Source: Sphagnum compactum (Eukaryota; Bryophyta; Sphagnopsida; Sphagnales). From it: a DNA stretch of 64,000 nucleotides. Made by a program: the position numbers and the translations under genes. The stretch spans positions 18,838,213 through 18,902,212 of the forward strand of contig OZ234493.1 of assembly GCA_965153455.1 (NCBI GenBank). The letters are read 5' to 3'. The notes beneath the pieces are model-generated. The model worked only from the letters and a program-made list of their open reading frames with translations. It made no database searches and had not been told where the DNA came from. This document shows, in pieces, positions 24,650 through 37,110 of this stretch. The number at the start of each line of letters is the position of its first letter. Position 1 is the first letter of the stretch.

Positions 24650-27581
24650 CACTACTACAAAAGTGGGGTGCAATTTACTAGTTTAAATCACTATGGGACT
24701 TTAAAAGTGAAATAAGTTCATTCCATTTTACTAATTTCACCTTGGTGAAAGTTATTTCATTATAATATCACTATGTAAACATCATGTTTCATTACTAATT
24801 AACATAATTCACTATTATAATTTACTGTAATAAATAGGTTTATTTTCATGTTTTTTTAATATTCTATCTATGTTATTTTATGATATACCTTATATTATTT
24901 TAAACTACTTTAGTTATTCTAACTTATATTTTATGTTATTATAGGTTATTATAAATTATTGTACCGTAAACTATTATATGTTATTTTACTTTAAAGTATT
25001 TTAATTAGCTTATTATAAGCTTTCTAAGTTATTTAAAATTAAATTATTCAATTAACTTTAAGCTATACCGTAGGTTATTTTATTTAAAATTAATATATGT
25101 TATCTCAAGTTATACTTTAAGTTATTCAAAGTCATTCTACTTTATGTTATTATAAATTATTTTATCTTAAGTATAATAACTTAAAATAATCTAAAATAAA
25201 AAATAATGACCTAAGGTAAAATAACTTAGAATAGAAAATAATAACCAATGAAAAATAATTTAAGATACCTTACAATATAATAACTACCAATAGCCTATGA
25301 TATTATAACATAGAATATCCAACAATAATTTATAATACAATAATCACCAATAGTTATAATATAACATATAATAACCAATAATAACTTATAATACAATAAC
25401 CATTAATAGAATAACCACTAATAATCATTAATAGAATAACCACAGTAGTCATTAATAGAATAACCACAATAGTCATTTATAGAATAACCACCAATAGTCA
25501 TTAATAAAATAGCCACCAATAACCATTAATACAATAACCACAAATAATCACAAATAATCACAAATAACCACCAATAGCCACTAATATAATAGCCACCAAT
25601 AACCATTAATAAAATAACCACAATATCACAAATAACCACCAATATCCACTAATATAATAGCCACCAATAGCCATTAATAAAATAACCACAAATAATCACA
25701 AATAACCACCAATAGCCATTAATAAAATAACCGTCAATAGCCATTAATAAAATAACCACCAATAGCCATTAATAAAATAACCACCAATAGCCATTAATAA
25801 AATAACCACCAATAGCCATTAATAAAATAACCACCAATAGCCATTAATAAAATAACCACCAATAGCCGTTAATAAAATAACCACCAATAGCCATTAATAA
25901 AATAACCACCAATAACCATTAATAAAATAACCACAAATAATCACAAATAACCACGAATAACCACTAATATAATATCCACTAATAGCCACTAATATAATAG
26001 CCATTAATAAACACCAATATCCACCAATAGAATATCCATCAATAGCCATTAATAGAATAGGCACCAATAACCACTAATAAAATAGCCATTAATAGGCACC
26101 AATATAATAACCTCCAATAGCCACTAATATAATAGCACCAATAGCCATTAATATAATAACACCAATAGCCACTAATATAATAACACTAATAGCCATTAAT
26201 AGAATAACCACCAATAGCCACCAATAGAATAACTAACAATGGCCATTAATAGAAGAACAATCAATAATTATTAATAGAATAACCATTAATTGACATTAAT
26301 AGCCACCAATAGAATAGGTTCCAATAGCCCTAATAAAAAAATAACTAATAACCATATATTGGAATTACTTAAGATTGCCAAAAAATAATATAGGGTGAAA
26401 TAATTTATAATAAACAAAATTAACTTAAGGTGAAATAGCCTAAATAATTTAGAATTGCCAATAATAACATAAAGTGAAATAACTTTTAATAGCCAAAAGT
26501 AACTTATAATAGCTACAAGTAGCCTAAACTAAAATAATTTACAATAGCCAAAAATAACATAAATTAGCCAAAAAAACTTACAATAGCTGAAAATACCCTA
26601 AGGTGAAGTAAGCTAAAATAGCCAAAAGTAACTTAAAATAACCAAAAGTAGTCTAGGGTGAAATAGCCAAAAATGACCAAAAGTAATTGAAAATAACCAT
26701 AAATAGTTGTAAACAATGTAGGGTGAAATAATTAAATTAATGAAAAATGGTCATATAATACTTGAAAATAGCTTAGCATAGGTAGTATTATTATATTAAC
26801 AAAGTTTTATCCATTTATTAAAAAAAAAATTTCCAAAACAATGGTCATTGAAATGTTATTGAATAATGATATTCAACTTTTTTTTGTTCAAATGATTTTA
26901 AACTTTCAAAAGGAAATAAATGTAATTATGTACATTATTGATTTTTAAAAAAAAGTAAACTCAAATCATTTCATTACAACAAAATCTCAATAAGATATGA
27001 ATTTTCAAAATTTATGTTTTTGTAATGTTTAAAATGAAATATTCGATAAATAGAATGTAACATAACATATTATCACAACAAGTGGGGTGGTTTGATGGTA
27101 AGGGTGTTTGGCTCTAATCCAAAGGTCAAGGGATCAAACTTCATGAGTGGTTTTGTGTGTGGTCAATAATGGTATGTTGACTGAATATTTTCTCCTATTT
27201 AATTCCTAAAATAGGTGCCTAGGTTGATTACGTGGCCTACCTACCTAGGCTAGGTTTTTAACCTAGCTAGGTAGTGACACATGTCAATAAATCATACGTT
27301 GAAAAAATCATGAAATTATCAATAATATTATATATTATATAATAAAATTTTAATTGATTTCCATGTTGGTTAGTTAATTAACTAGTAAGTGAATGGTTTG
27401 GTAAATTTATATTTCACTTGAGAGTAACCTTGTTTCACCTGGTACTAATGATATAATTCATTGTCCATAGCAACTGGTCCCTGTTCAGTAAGGGGTTAAA
27501 CAATTTCCCCAGGTAAAAATGTCCAAATTCACTCAAAATCTAGTGTACCCAAAGTGAACTAGGACGCATTTTGTAGTAGTG
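24650..27581. mobile_element. CACTA-type (EnSpm) non-autonomous element filled with minisatellite
   Basis: The left end is CACTACTACAAAAGTGGGGT; the right end is GCATTTTGTAGTAGTG. The first 13 bases are an exact terminal inverted repeat, CACTACTACAAAA. The left subterminal region (to about 24780) and right subterminal region (from about 27430) match those of the elements at 49337-50424 and 55884-59975, which defines a family. There is no transposase. The interior is short AT-rich repeats (24770-26780) plus AT-rich DNA. The flanking triplets are TAA and CAT, so the expected 3-bp target duplication is not preserved. Confidence 0.8.
25390..26335 (+). repeat. 25-bp minisatellite, CCACCAATAGCCATTAATAAAATAA
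   Basis: At least eight near-perfect head-to-tail 25-bp units run from about 25725 to 25930, flanked by diverged units out to both limits. It sits inside the CACTA element and is non-coding. The words AATAGCC and AATAACC link it to the array at 8690-9615. Confidence 0.93.
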
Positions 27582-29659
27582 CATACTCAATTAAATTTTC
27601 CTTTGATCACATGAGCTTGAAAACTTGTGCTCTTACTGTGGAGAAAATTTTCACATGTCACCGCCTTGCAAAGCTTTGGCAAGAGGTTGTGAACCTCAAA
27701 AATGAAGTTGATAGAGAAGAAGCAGCTAGGCTGTTTGGTGAGGAGTTTCATACCCCAAGCCACATTTTTTTATGCATTGAAAATGCGGGTCATCTACAAG
27801 TGCAAAATGGACACACTAAACTGTCAATGGCTATTGCAAAATTGGCACACATTGTTCATATTCTAGTATGTCAAAATCTTTTTTATAAAACCTCAAGCAT
27901 TCCAAAGTTGTTAAACTAACATATTCCCCTTTTTGATATCACATCAATGTTGTTTGGTTGTTTCATGGGCTTGTTAATGGTGTTTATTGATTTCAATTTC
28001 TGAAAAGAAGATAACACTAATTGCTTATTATTAGAACCATCAATAGAGTATTATTTTGGGCAAGCATTGTAACCATGACTTGCAATAAAATAGTCCCATT
28101 GTGAATTGAGTACATTAGGTAGTGCATTCATCGAATAGTTAACATAGAGGCCTTCAAGGGCCAAAAACATCCACACTTGCCCACAATATTACTTGATTTT
28201 TTGACATTAAATTTGAATTATATGATTGTTGGTAGATGTTATATCAAATGGATCAAAAAGTTGGTCCATCAAGGATGAAGGTTGAAAATGGTGATGAAGA
28301 TATTTTTTTGGTGAAAATCAGAAAACTTCAACCAATGATTTTTTGGTGCAATAAAAGGTTGACAGATCTATTCCCACTTGTGATGATTTTCTTGCATCCA
28401 AAGGTCACATTCATAGAATGTTATTAACCTTTCTAATGGCCTCGAATCCCTTTGCTACAATGTAGAAGAAAGGTTTTTCCATGTCATACCTAGTCATTAT
28501 TAATGCAAAATTGAATTTGCTTATATGTTTTTAACTTGCAATGTTTGATTTGATTTTAAATTGATGATCATTATGTTGGATTTTAATTGATGATCTTATA
28601 TGTTGCATCTTAATTGATGATCATCCTGGTGATTTTCCATACACCAATGACATTTCATAATTGAATATATTTCTGGATTCTGGATAGCCTTGTTTTTCCT
28701 ATAAAAGACGTGATAAATATGTCACAATAAACTTTTTTACTTTAGATTCACAATACCTTTGCTTTCCAAGCAAAAGACTTGAGAAAATAGTAATAAAGGT
28801 TCCATCCTTTTTGGGTTGAAACGTGAAATTAACATGTGCATGATTGCATGACATAAAAGACTACATAAAATTTTAATAGGCTGCATGTCTAGGTTTCACT
28901 ATTACATCATGTGAAAGGGTTCAAAAATGATGAAAACTTGTCAAATATCAATAAAACAAAGAGCCCAACAAAGGGGGAGGAAAAGGTACAAGATGGAAGG
29001 ACACAAGTCCTAGCAAGCTAAAAATATTCCAAAGAGGGCAGATCGCAAGGGGAACGAAAAGAAATCAAGTACTTGAACCCTTCCCCCCCCCAATTGCGAA
29101 AAGCATATTAAATAAAGAGAGGCAAGGAACACTTGAAAAAATGCCTAGCTTAAACGAACCTTCACCTATAATAACAACACACCTCAAAATAAAGGTTGTC
29201 TATGCTCGCTACGATGCCACCGACACCTTCTACATGTAAAATGAAAGCAAAACTTTAATAACATAAAAATATGTTACTTTTAAGTCTCAAGGTTCCATTC
29301 CCCTTCCTAAGGTAGTCTCATTTTTCATACCTAGATTTTGTGAAAAGTTTTGCTAGTGCTTCTTCCACAATGATTGTTGATGAAAGACTATAACTCAAAT
29401 GTATTAATGTAGCCTATGTCATTGGCCTGAATGTGAATTGGTTACGCATTTCTTCCTTCCAAAACCATTTTTTTGTAATGTGGTTGAATTTTAAATAGAA
29501 AAAACTATTCAAAATTCAATATTTTTTGCAAATCCAAACACCTTCATTAAATCCTATGAATTGAAAGTTTTCTATCAATACCAAGAGTGGGCCCAAATTC
29601 CATTATAATTTGTTTCATTTAAATGAATATTCATGAAAATTTTGTTTTCAATGCCTTCT
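27582..29659. other. Intergenic with two unassigned open frames
   Basis: A 102-codon ATG frame lies at 27611-27919 (plus strand; contains LAKLWQEVVNLKNEVDREEA, coil-like) just outside the CACTA right end. A 63-codon frame lies at 28236-28427. I recognise neither. They could be scraps of a gene or element interrupted by the CACTA insertion. Confidence 0.3.
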
Positions 29660-29835
29660 TCACTATAAGTTGAAACATTATGAAACCAACTTGATACACC
29701 CTTATTCATTGAAAACTTTCCAATGACACCAAGAGCATGGCAAGACACACCATGGTTTGGGATATTTCAATGTGAAAACAAATCAAATAAACTACCCTTT
29801 TTCATAGATAAATATCAGAGGTTTTTAAAGACTAT
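29660..29835 (-). repeat. Dispersed repeat, copy 2 (possible transposon coding relic)
   Basis: Counterpart of 14660-14835. It is more AT-rich, with differences mainly C-to-T and G-to-A. The minus-strand frame NHGVSCHALGVIGKFSMN is still open locally. Protein unknown. Confidence 0.6.
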
Positions 29836-32800
29836 AAGTGAAGAAAAAACTTAATAAAAAACACCATTCTAATATTTGATTTTATGTGTGTAATCAAAAA
29901 TATAAAAAGATGATTAAAGATTTGTAGTTCATATTTGGTTTCTAGCCAATTAAATTTGGCTAAATCTTCTTAGGGATGATAATTATTTTTATTACAAAAA
30001 AAAATTCTTTAAAAGGAACAATGACCATCACCTACATAATACATATTGGCACGTTCACTTTTTAGGGTGAAACCTTTTATTATAAAAACTCCACATACAC
30101 ATTATACACCAAATTTTAGATGAAATATAACCAATGCATGCATTATTGGGGCATTTGGGCCAATAAACTGGGTTTGATTTGGTAAATGATCACATGATTT
30201 AATAGTTGAAATGGGGGTGTTCATTGCTCCATGTGCAAGTGTTCAAAAAATATCACTAGTTTGTTGAAGCATACTCACATGCGACATTGGAGAGCTTGTC
30301 ATGATTTTTTGAGTTTATGCCAATTGGAATGAATGTGGTAAAAGTTCATGAAATATTACCCTACCATTCTTTTTTCTACCATGAATTGTTGTGCTTTGTT
30401 TTGGCAAGATGTTGGTCAAGTCTTGTAGAACCCTGGAGACAAATAGTGAAACATTTTTAATGTCAAAACTTCCTATTGTATTTCCAATGATGCTTCTTAC
30501 TTTCCCTACCAATACAATGATAACAAATGGAATGAATTTTCCTCAATATAGGACATAATATTGTTAGTCTAAAATCCACACTCTTTAAGTAGGATTGAGA
30601 AATGATTATAAAACTTAATTAAGCTCAATATGCAAGATTGGATTTCATAAAACAAAAATGGAGTTGTAACCCAAGAATCCAATTCCTAACACAAGATTGC
30701 ATGTCCTAATGAAGAATTGAGGATCCTAAATCATGGATCCAATTTTTTTTAAGAACTATTAGGTAGTAAATGTTCCTACAAATCAAGGACTCATATTCCC
30801 AATTCAAAAAGATTTTATTCATTTCCTTCCAAATTTTCCTATATTTTGGAAAATTATAAGGTCTTGTACTAAGACTTATTGAGGATTATTAATTCTTGCA
30901 ACCACACCTTGGTTCCTAAAAAAGCTAGTGGTTTGACACCTCTTGTGACAAAAATTATGAAGGTGCACTAATTGATCTTGACCACGTGTATGTAAGAAAT
31001 TCATTAAGGATGATATTTAACATGAAATTAAAACTCATTGAACTAGACTAATTCATGTGCATCAAGATTAAATACTAAGAAAGAACAATGGAAATTTGAT
31101 TCTTGAAAACCATAGATCTTGAAATAAAGCACACAAATGAATGCAAATAAATAATAGAAACATGTAAACAACAAAATGTATTCAAAAGTATGTTTCACAT
31201 GTTTGAAACGAAATGTTGGGTGTTTCCATTGGGAGTGATTGTACCATATCCACTTCCATTTTCATGCCCACCCTTCCTTGAACATCTTTGGAATCTAACT
31301 TTAAACCCCAAGTTGCACACCAATTTGTAATAAGGATGGCATCACAAAAAGGAACAACACAACTGGACAAAGTTGTGTGTATTCTCCTATACACCAAGGG
31401 TGATAGGTATGCTCGAAAGAGATTGTCAATAAATTATTACAACTAAATGACAATTCACAAAAATGACATGTGGGGTAGTTGCAAGATAGGGTGGCTCATT
31501 TTCTCATCACATTTTATTTTCTACATATTGTATTCTATTCAAACGTCATAAACATATGGTGAAACCATCAACTTGACAAAAACATTTAAAAATTAAAATT
31601 GCTAATTTGAATAAGAATATGCACAAAATGATGAAATTCAAAAAATATGCACCAAACATATAATGATGAGCTTTCATTATTGCAATTGTAGTAATTAATT
31701 TTGATTATTGTAAAAGTGTGAATATTTTGTAATGCTAATAATTGTTAACCATAAATAAATAATTTTAAGTTAGAAACACAATAAATTTACAATAATTACA
31801 TTCATTACTCTAATTACAGGATAATTATTGTAAAAAACTTAGATCCAATTTAATTATAATTTCTAACGTATAAGTAGTTTAAATATTATACAATTATTTA
31901 TTATAATATTATTAAGTAATTAAATAATATTTTAATATATTTTTACAATAATTAATTTGATTAAAATCAATTTACTATCATTTTATAATTTTGATCATTG
32001 TGTAAAAGTATTAAAATCTTAATGTAAAAATTATTATTGTAATAATAACTATTCAATTTCAATAAAATATTATAGGTTCTACATAGCAATAATTTATTAT
32101 AATTCAATTACTTTAATTACAATAAATATGCTAATTATCCACATTATAGTAAAATTACCATTAGATTTGAAAATGTTAATTAAAATTATCAATTATCAAT
32201 ATTATTACTAAGTGCAATTACATCTTATATTTTTCTTTGGTTAATTTTTACCATTTGTAAATTTCAATAATCAAATTTCCAAATTTTTATGTTGGCAGAC
32301 TAATTATTTATTGGAATAACTAATTAAAAATAATAGATATATTATTTGACAATAATGATGATAATGAAATTAATTAGTGTAAAAAGAATAAATATGAATT
32401 TTAATTTTAGACTTTAAGTTCTAAATAATTTGATTATTTATATTTTTTGGCAATTAATTTAATCACAATAATTCTATGATAATTATTGTACTTGTTTTTT
32501 ATACACCTATGGATGATTGATGTATTGTCATCTTTACATATACCCTAATATGAGGCTAATATATATTTTCAAACCATGCCTAATTAATCCATGAGAATAA
32601 TATATATATATGAATGTGGAGTACATAATGTATACATAAGGCTTATTATACATAATTGTTAATTACCATGACATAAAACACGACTTACCTTATACAAAAT
32701 TAGTAACATACATAACTTAATGTATAAATAAATATTAATTATCATGTTTTGATCACTTTTGTAACTAATGGGCCATACGAAGGCATTCTAAGAGGAAAAC

Positions 32801-33899
32801 AACATGAAAAATCATCTCATTGGAAGAATGAAAAACTTGTAAATAGTTGCAACATAATCATAAATGTGACCAAAAAATGTGTGATGTGATTTTCAGTAAC
32901 AAATGTAACCAATGTTAGTTGTAAACGACAATGAGTCGCATGTAATCACAAATCATTTGGTTACGTTTTAGTCTTTTTCTATTAGTGACAATGTTTCTAT
33001 TGATGAAAAGATCTTTCCTTTTCTTGGGCATCAAGCTATCCTTGTCCATATATATTTTCTCATGCATTGAAGTATAGAGAAAACTAATTTTATTATGTTA
33101 AATTTTTCTCAATGCCAAATATCTTTTAATAAAGAGCTGGGTGAAAGGTCACATCCTAATGTGAATAATGTTTTCTTGGAAGCTGGATCATTTTTGCCCA
33201 CCATCTATCGTAGAACCTAAGATTTGAATGTTTTTGACAAATCATCAAATAATTTGACAGTTTTCAAAATCTAGCTATTGGGGTTTTTCAAAAAGAAAGA
33301 ACATATTTTCATCATTATGACTTTGTTGGCCTTGACAACCTCAATAAATATTGGTTTTTTAAAACTAGAACCATGCATATATACCAATGTTTGTAGAACA
33401 TGGCATAATGGTTGTTGTCATGTTTACTAAATAGCATTTGCAATTGAGGTGTTGACATAAAATATGTAAGACTGCTCAAGATTCATTTTTTGCCTTTCAA
33501 CTTATAGTCATAGTTGAGAGATAGTCTTGCCGTGCATTCACAACGAACACATTAATCCCAATCTCAATGTCATCCATCCATGTGTGATCTATCAACCATC
33601 ACTATGTTTTGTAATTGACCAAAGTAGTTGAACATGGGACACATCACCCCGAGAGGCTTGACTATAGACTATGTAAATCTCTAAGTCAACATTTTAACTA
33701 GAATTCAATTGTAAACCATGGGGGTGTTAAGAATATTCCATGAGCTCCAAAATATTTGGGATTCACTTTCATTTGTCCACCAAAAGAATAGGCAGTTCAA
33801 TTTACTTGGAAATGGTCAATAATTTTTTAAAATATTCAAAAAATTACAATTGAAATGTAGTCAAAGATGACATCAAGTTGAAAGCGAGTTGGTTGAATA
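29836..33899. other. Very AT-rich intergenic DNA
   Basis: No gene recognised. 31650-32500 is extremely A+T-rich with many ATTATTG/TAATTA words. A short relative of the TGATGTAGCC family (TAGCCAATTAAATTTGGCTA) occurs near 29940. Confidence 0.5.
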
Positions 33900-35925
33900 A
33901 AAAGGGTTTTCTACTAGTGATATAGTTGGCAATTGATGAAAGTAATTATCTCAAATTGAAACACCTTAACAAATTAAGTTCGTAGAATGCATTAAATTGG
34001 CGAATAAACATAAGTAATTCTTATAAGCCCATACAAATTAAGCTTTCACAACTAAAGCTTTTTGAGTGCATTTAGTTGGCCAACGTACATGTAAGTAATT
34101 CTTGCAAGTTGAAGCATTTACACAAATCAAGATTTTCAAGTGCACTCAATGATGAATAGATGAAACTAGTTATTTCAAATTGAAACACCTTGACAAATGA
34201 AACACTTTGAGTGCATTCAATTCACCCATAGATGAATGTATTTCTTTCACGATGCTTTCAAGTTGTAGAAGTCTTACAAATAAAAATTTAGAATGCATTC
34301 AATTGGCCAATAGATGAGGGTAGTTCTTCCAAGTTGCAACACTTTGACAAATAAAACTTTTGGAGCGCATTCAATTAGCCAATAAATGAAGATAGTTACA
34401 ACACCTTGACAAATTAAGCTCTTCAAGTGCAGTCAATTGGCCAATAGATGAAGGTAGTTCTTTCAACTTGGAACACCCTACCAAATAAAGCTTTTGGAGT
34501 GCATACAATTGGCCAATAGATGAAAGTAGTTCTTCCAAGTTGTAACACCCTACCAAATAAAATTGTTGGAGCGCATGCAATTGGCCAATAGATGAAGGTA
34601 GTTCTTTCAAATTGGAACACTATGACAAATAAAGCCCTTGGAGTGCATTCAATTGGCCAATAGATGAAGGTAGTTCTTTCAAGTTACAACACCATGACAA
34701 ATCAAATTTTCGGAGTGCATTCAATAGGCCAATAGATGAAGGTAGTTCTTTCAACTCAGAACACCTTTGCAAATCAAACTTTTGGAGTGCATTCAATTGG
34801 CCAACAGATGAAGGTAATTCTTTCAACTCGTAACACCCTTTCAAAACAAGCTCTTGGAGTGCATTCAATTGGCCAATAAATGAAGGTACTTCTTTCAACT
34901 CCGAATACCCCCACAAATCAAGCTTTTGGAGTGCATTCAATTGGCCAATAAATGAAGGTACTTCTTTCAACTCCGAACACCCCCACAAATCAAGCTTTTA
35001 GAGTGCACTCAATTGGCCAATAGATGAAGGTAGTTCTTTCAATTCACAACACCTATGCAAAACAAGCTCTTGGAGTGCATTCAATTGGCCAATAGATGAA
35101 GGTAGTTCTTTCAAGTTGCAACACCCCCACAAATCAAGCTTTTGGAATGCATTCAATTGGCCAATAAATGAAGGTAGTTTTTTCAATTCGAAACACCTAT
35201 GCAAAACAAGCTTTTGGAGTGCATTCAATTAGCCAATAGATGAAGGTAGTTCTTTCATGTTGTAACACCCCCACAAATCAAGCTTTTGGAGTGCATATAA
35301 TTGGCCAATAGATGAAGGTAGTTCTTTCAATTCACAACACCTACGCAAAACAAGCTCTTGGAGTGCATTCAATTGGCCAATAGATGAAGGTAGTTCTTTC
35401 AAGTTGCAACACCCTTGCAAATTAAACTCTTGGAGTGCATTCAATTGGCCAATAGATGAAGGTAGTTCCTCCAAGTTGCAACACCTACATAAATTAAGAT
35501 TGTGGAGTGCATTCAATTGGCCAATAGATGAAGGTAGTTCCTCCAAGTTGCAACACCCGCATAAATCAAGATTTTGGAGTGTATTCAATTGGCCAATAGA
35601 TGAAGGTAGTTCTTTCAAGTTGGAACACTCTCGCAAATTAAACTCTTGGAGTGCATTCAATTGGCCAATAGATGAAGGTAGTTCTTTCAAGTTGGAACAC
35701 TCTCGCAAATTAAACTCTTGGAGTGCATTCAATTGGCTAATAGATGAAGGTAGTTCTTTCAACTTGGAACACCCCGACAAATCAAGCTTTTGGAGTGCAT
35801 TCAATTGGCCAATAGATGAAGGTAGTTATTTCAAGTTGGAACACTCTCGCAAATTAAACTCTGGGAGTGCATTCAATTGGCCAATAGATGAAGGTAGTTC
35901 TTTCAACTTGGAACATCCTCGCAAA
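33900..35925 (-). pseudogene. Out-of-frame tail of the HNL leucine-rich repeat array
   Basis: The 72-bp LRR units continue past the present stop codon at 35928-35926, but in a different frame. A 29-bp deletion in the unit at 35937-35980 shifts the frame. The shifted frame is then cut by TAA (CAA-to-TAA, changed base 35231), TAA (CAA-to-TAA, 35000) and TAG (TGG-to-TAG, 34621). Otherwise it still reads LKELPSSIGQLNALQ units to about 34371. Below 34370 the units become progressively diverged and fade out near 33900. About 20 recognisable units plus several worn ones were evidently once coding and are now 3' non-coding sequence. Confidence 0.85.
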
Positions 35926-37110
35926 TTAAACTTTCCGAATGCATTTAATTGGCTTATATCTGAGCAAACTAAAGTCTGGGAGTGCATTTAATTGGTCAAT
36001 AGATGAAGGTAGTTCTTTCAAGTTGCACCCGCCCAAACTAAACTTTTGGAGTGCATTCAATTGGCCAATAGATGAAGGTAGTTCTTTCAACTTGAAACAC
36101 CCCGACAAATCAAGCTCTTGGAGTGCATTCAATTGGCCAATAGATGAAGGTAGTTCTTTCAACTTGGAACACCCCGACAAATCAAGCTCTTGGAGTGCAT
36201 TCAATTGGCCAATAGATGAAGGTAGTTCTTTCAAGTTGCAACACCCTTGCAAATTAAACTCTTGGAGTGCATTCAATTGGCCAATAGATGAAGGTAGTTC
36301 CTCCAAGTTGTAACACCTACATAAATTAAGATTGTGGAGTGCATTCAATTGGCCAATAGATGAAGGTAGTTCTTTCAAGTTGAAACACCCTCGCAAATCA
36401 AACTCTTGGAGTGCATTCAATTGGCCAATAGATGAAGGTAGTTCTTTCATGTTGTAACACCCCCACAAATCAAGGTTTTGGAGTGCATTCAATTGGCCAA
36501 TAGATGAAGGTAGTTCTTTCAAGTTACAACACCATGTCAAATAAAGCCCTTGGAGTGCATACAATTGGCCAATAGATGAAGGTAGTTCTTTCAAGTTGGA
36601 ACACTCTTGCAAATTAAACTCTTGGAGTGCATTCAATTGGCCAATAGATGAAGGTAGTTCTTTCAACTTGGAACACTGTCGCAAATTAAACTCTTGGAGT
36701 GCATTCAATTGGCCAATAGATGAAGGTAATTCTTTCAACTCGGAACACCCCGACAAATCAAGCTCTTGGAGTGCATTCAATTGGCCAATAGATGAAGGTA
36801 GTTCTTTCAAGTTGCAACACCCTTGCAAATTAAACTCTTGGAGTGCATTCAATTGGCCAATAGATGAAGGTAGTTCTTCCAAGTTGCAACACTTGCATAA
36901 ATCAAGATTTTGGAGTGCATTCAATTGGCCAATAGATGAAGGTAGTTCTTTCAAGTTGGAACACCCTCGCAAATTAAACTCTTGGAGTGCATTTAATTGG
37001 TCAATAGATGAAGGTAGTTTTTTTAAGTTGGAACACCCTTGCAAATCAAGCTCTTGGAGTGCATTCAATTGGCCAATAGATAAAGATATTTCTTCTAAAC
37101 TTTGGCATTG
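33900..37110 (-). repeat. 72-bp tandem array encoding 24-residue LRRs, about 40-44 units
   Basis: The unit on the plus strand starts GAGTGCATTCAATTGGCCAA and continues TAGATGAAGGTAGTTCTTTC plus a more variable 32-bp part. Units are strikingly uniform in DNA: the conserved half is nearly invariant, and variation falls in the segment coding LDLSGCSN (the repeat surface and following loop). One unit near 36020 is 3 bp short and one at 35937 is 29 bp short. Divergence rises sharply below 34370. Confidence 0.95.

Noticed and set aside
25390-26335. CRISPR-like array of 25-bp repeats
   Set aside because: Units are head-to-tail with no unique spacers, in eukaryotic-type DNA inside a transposon. It is a minisatellite.
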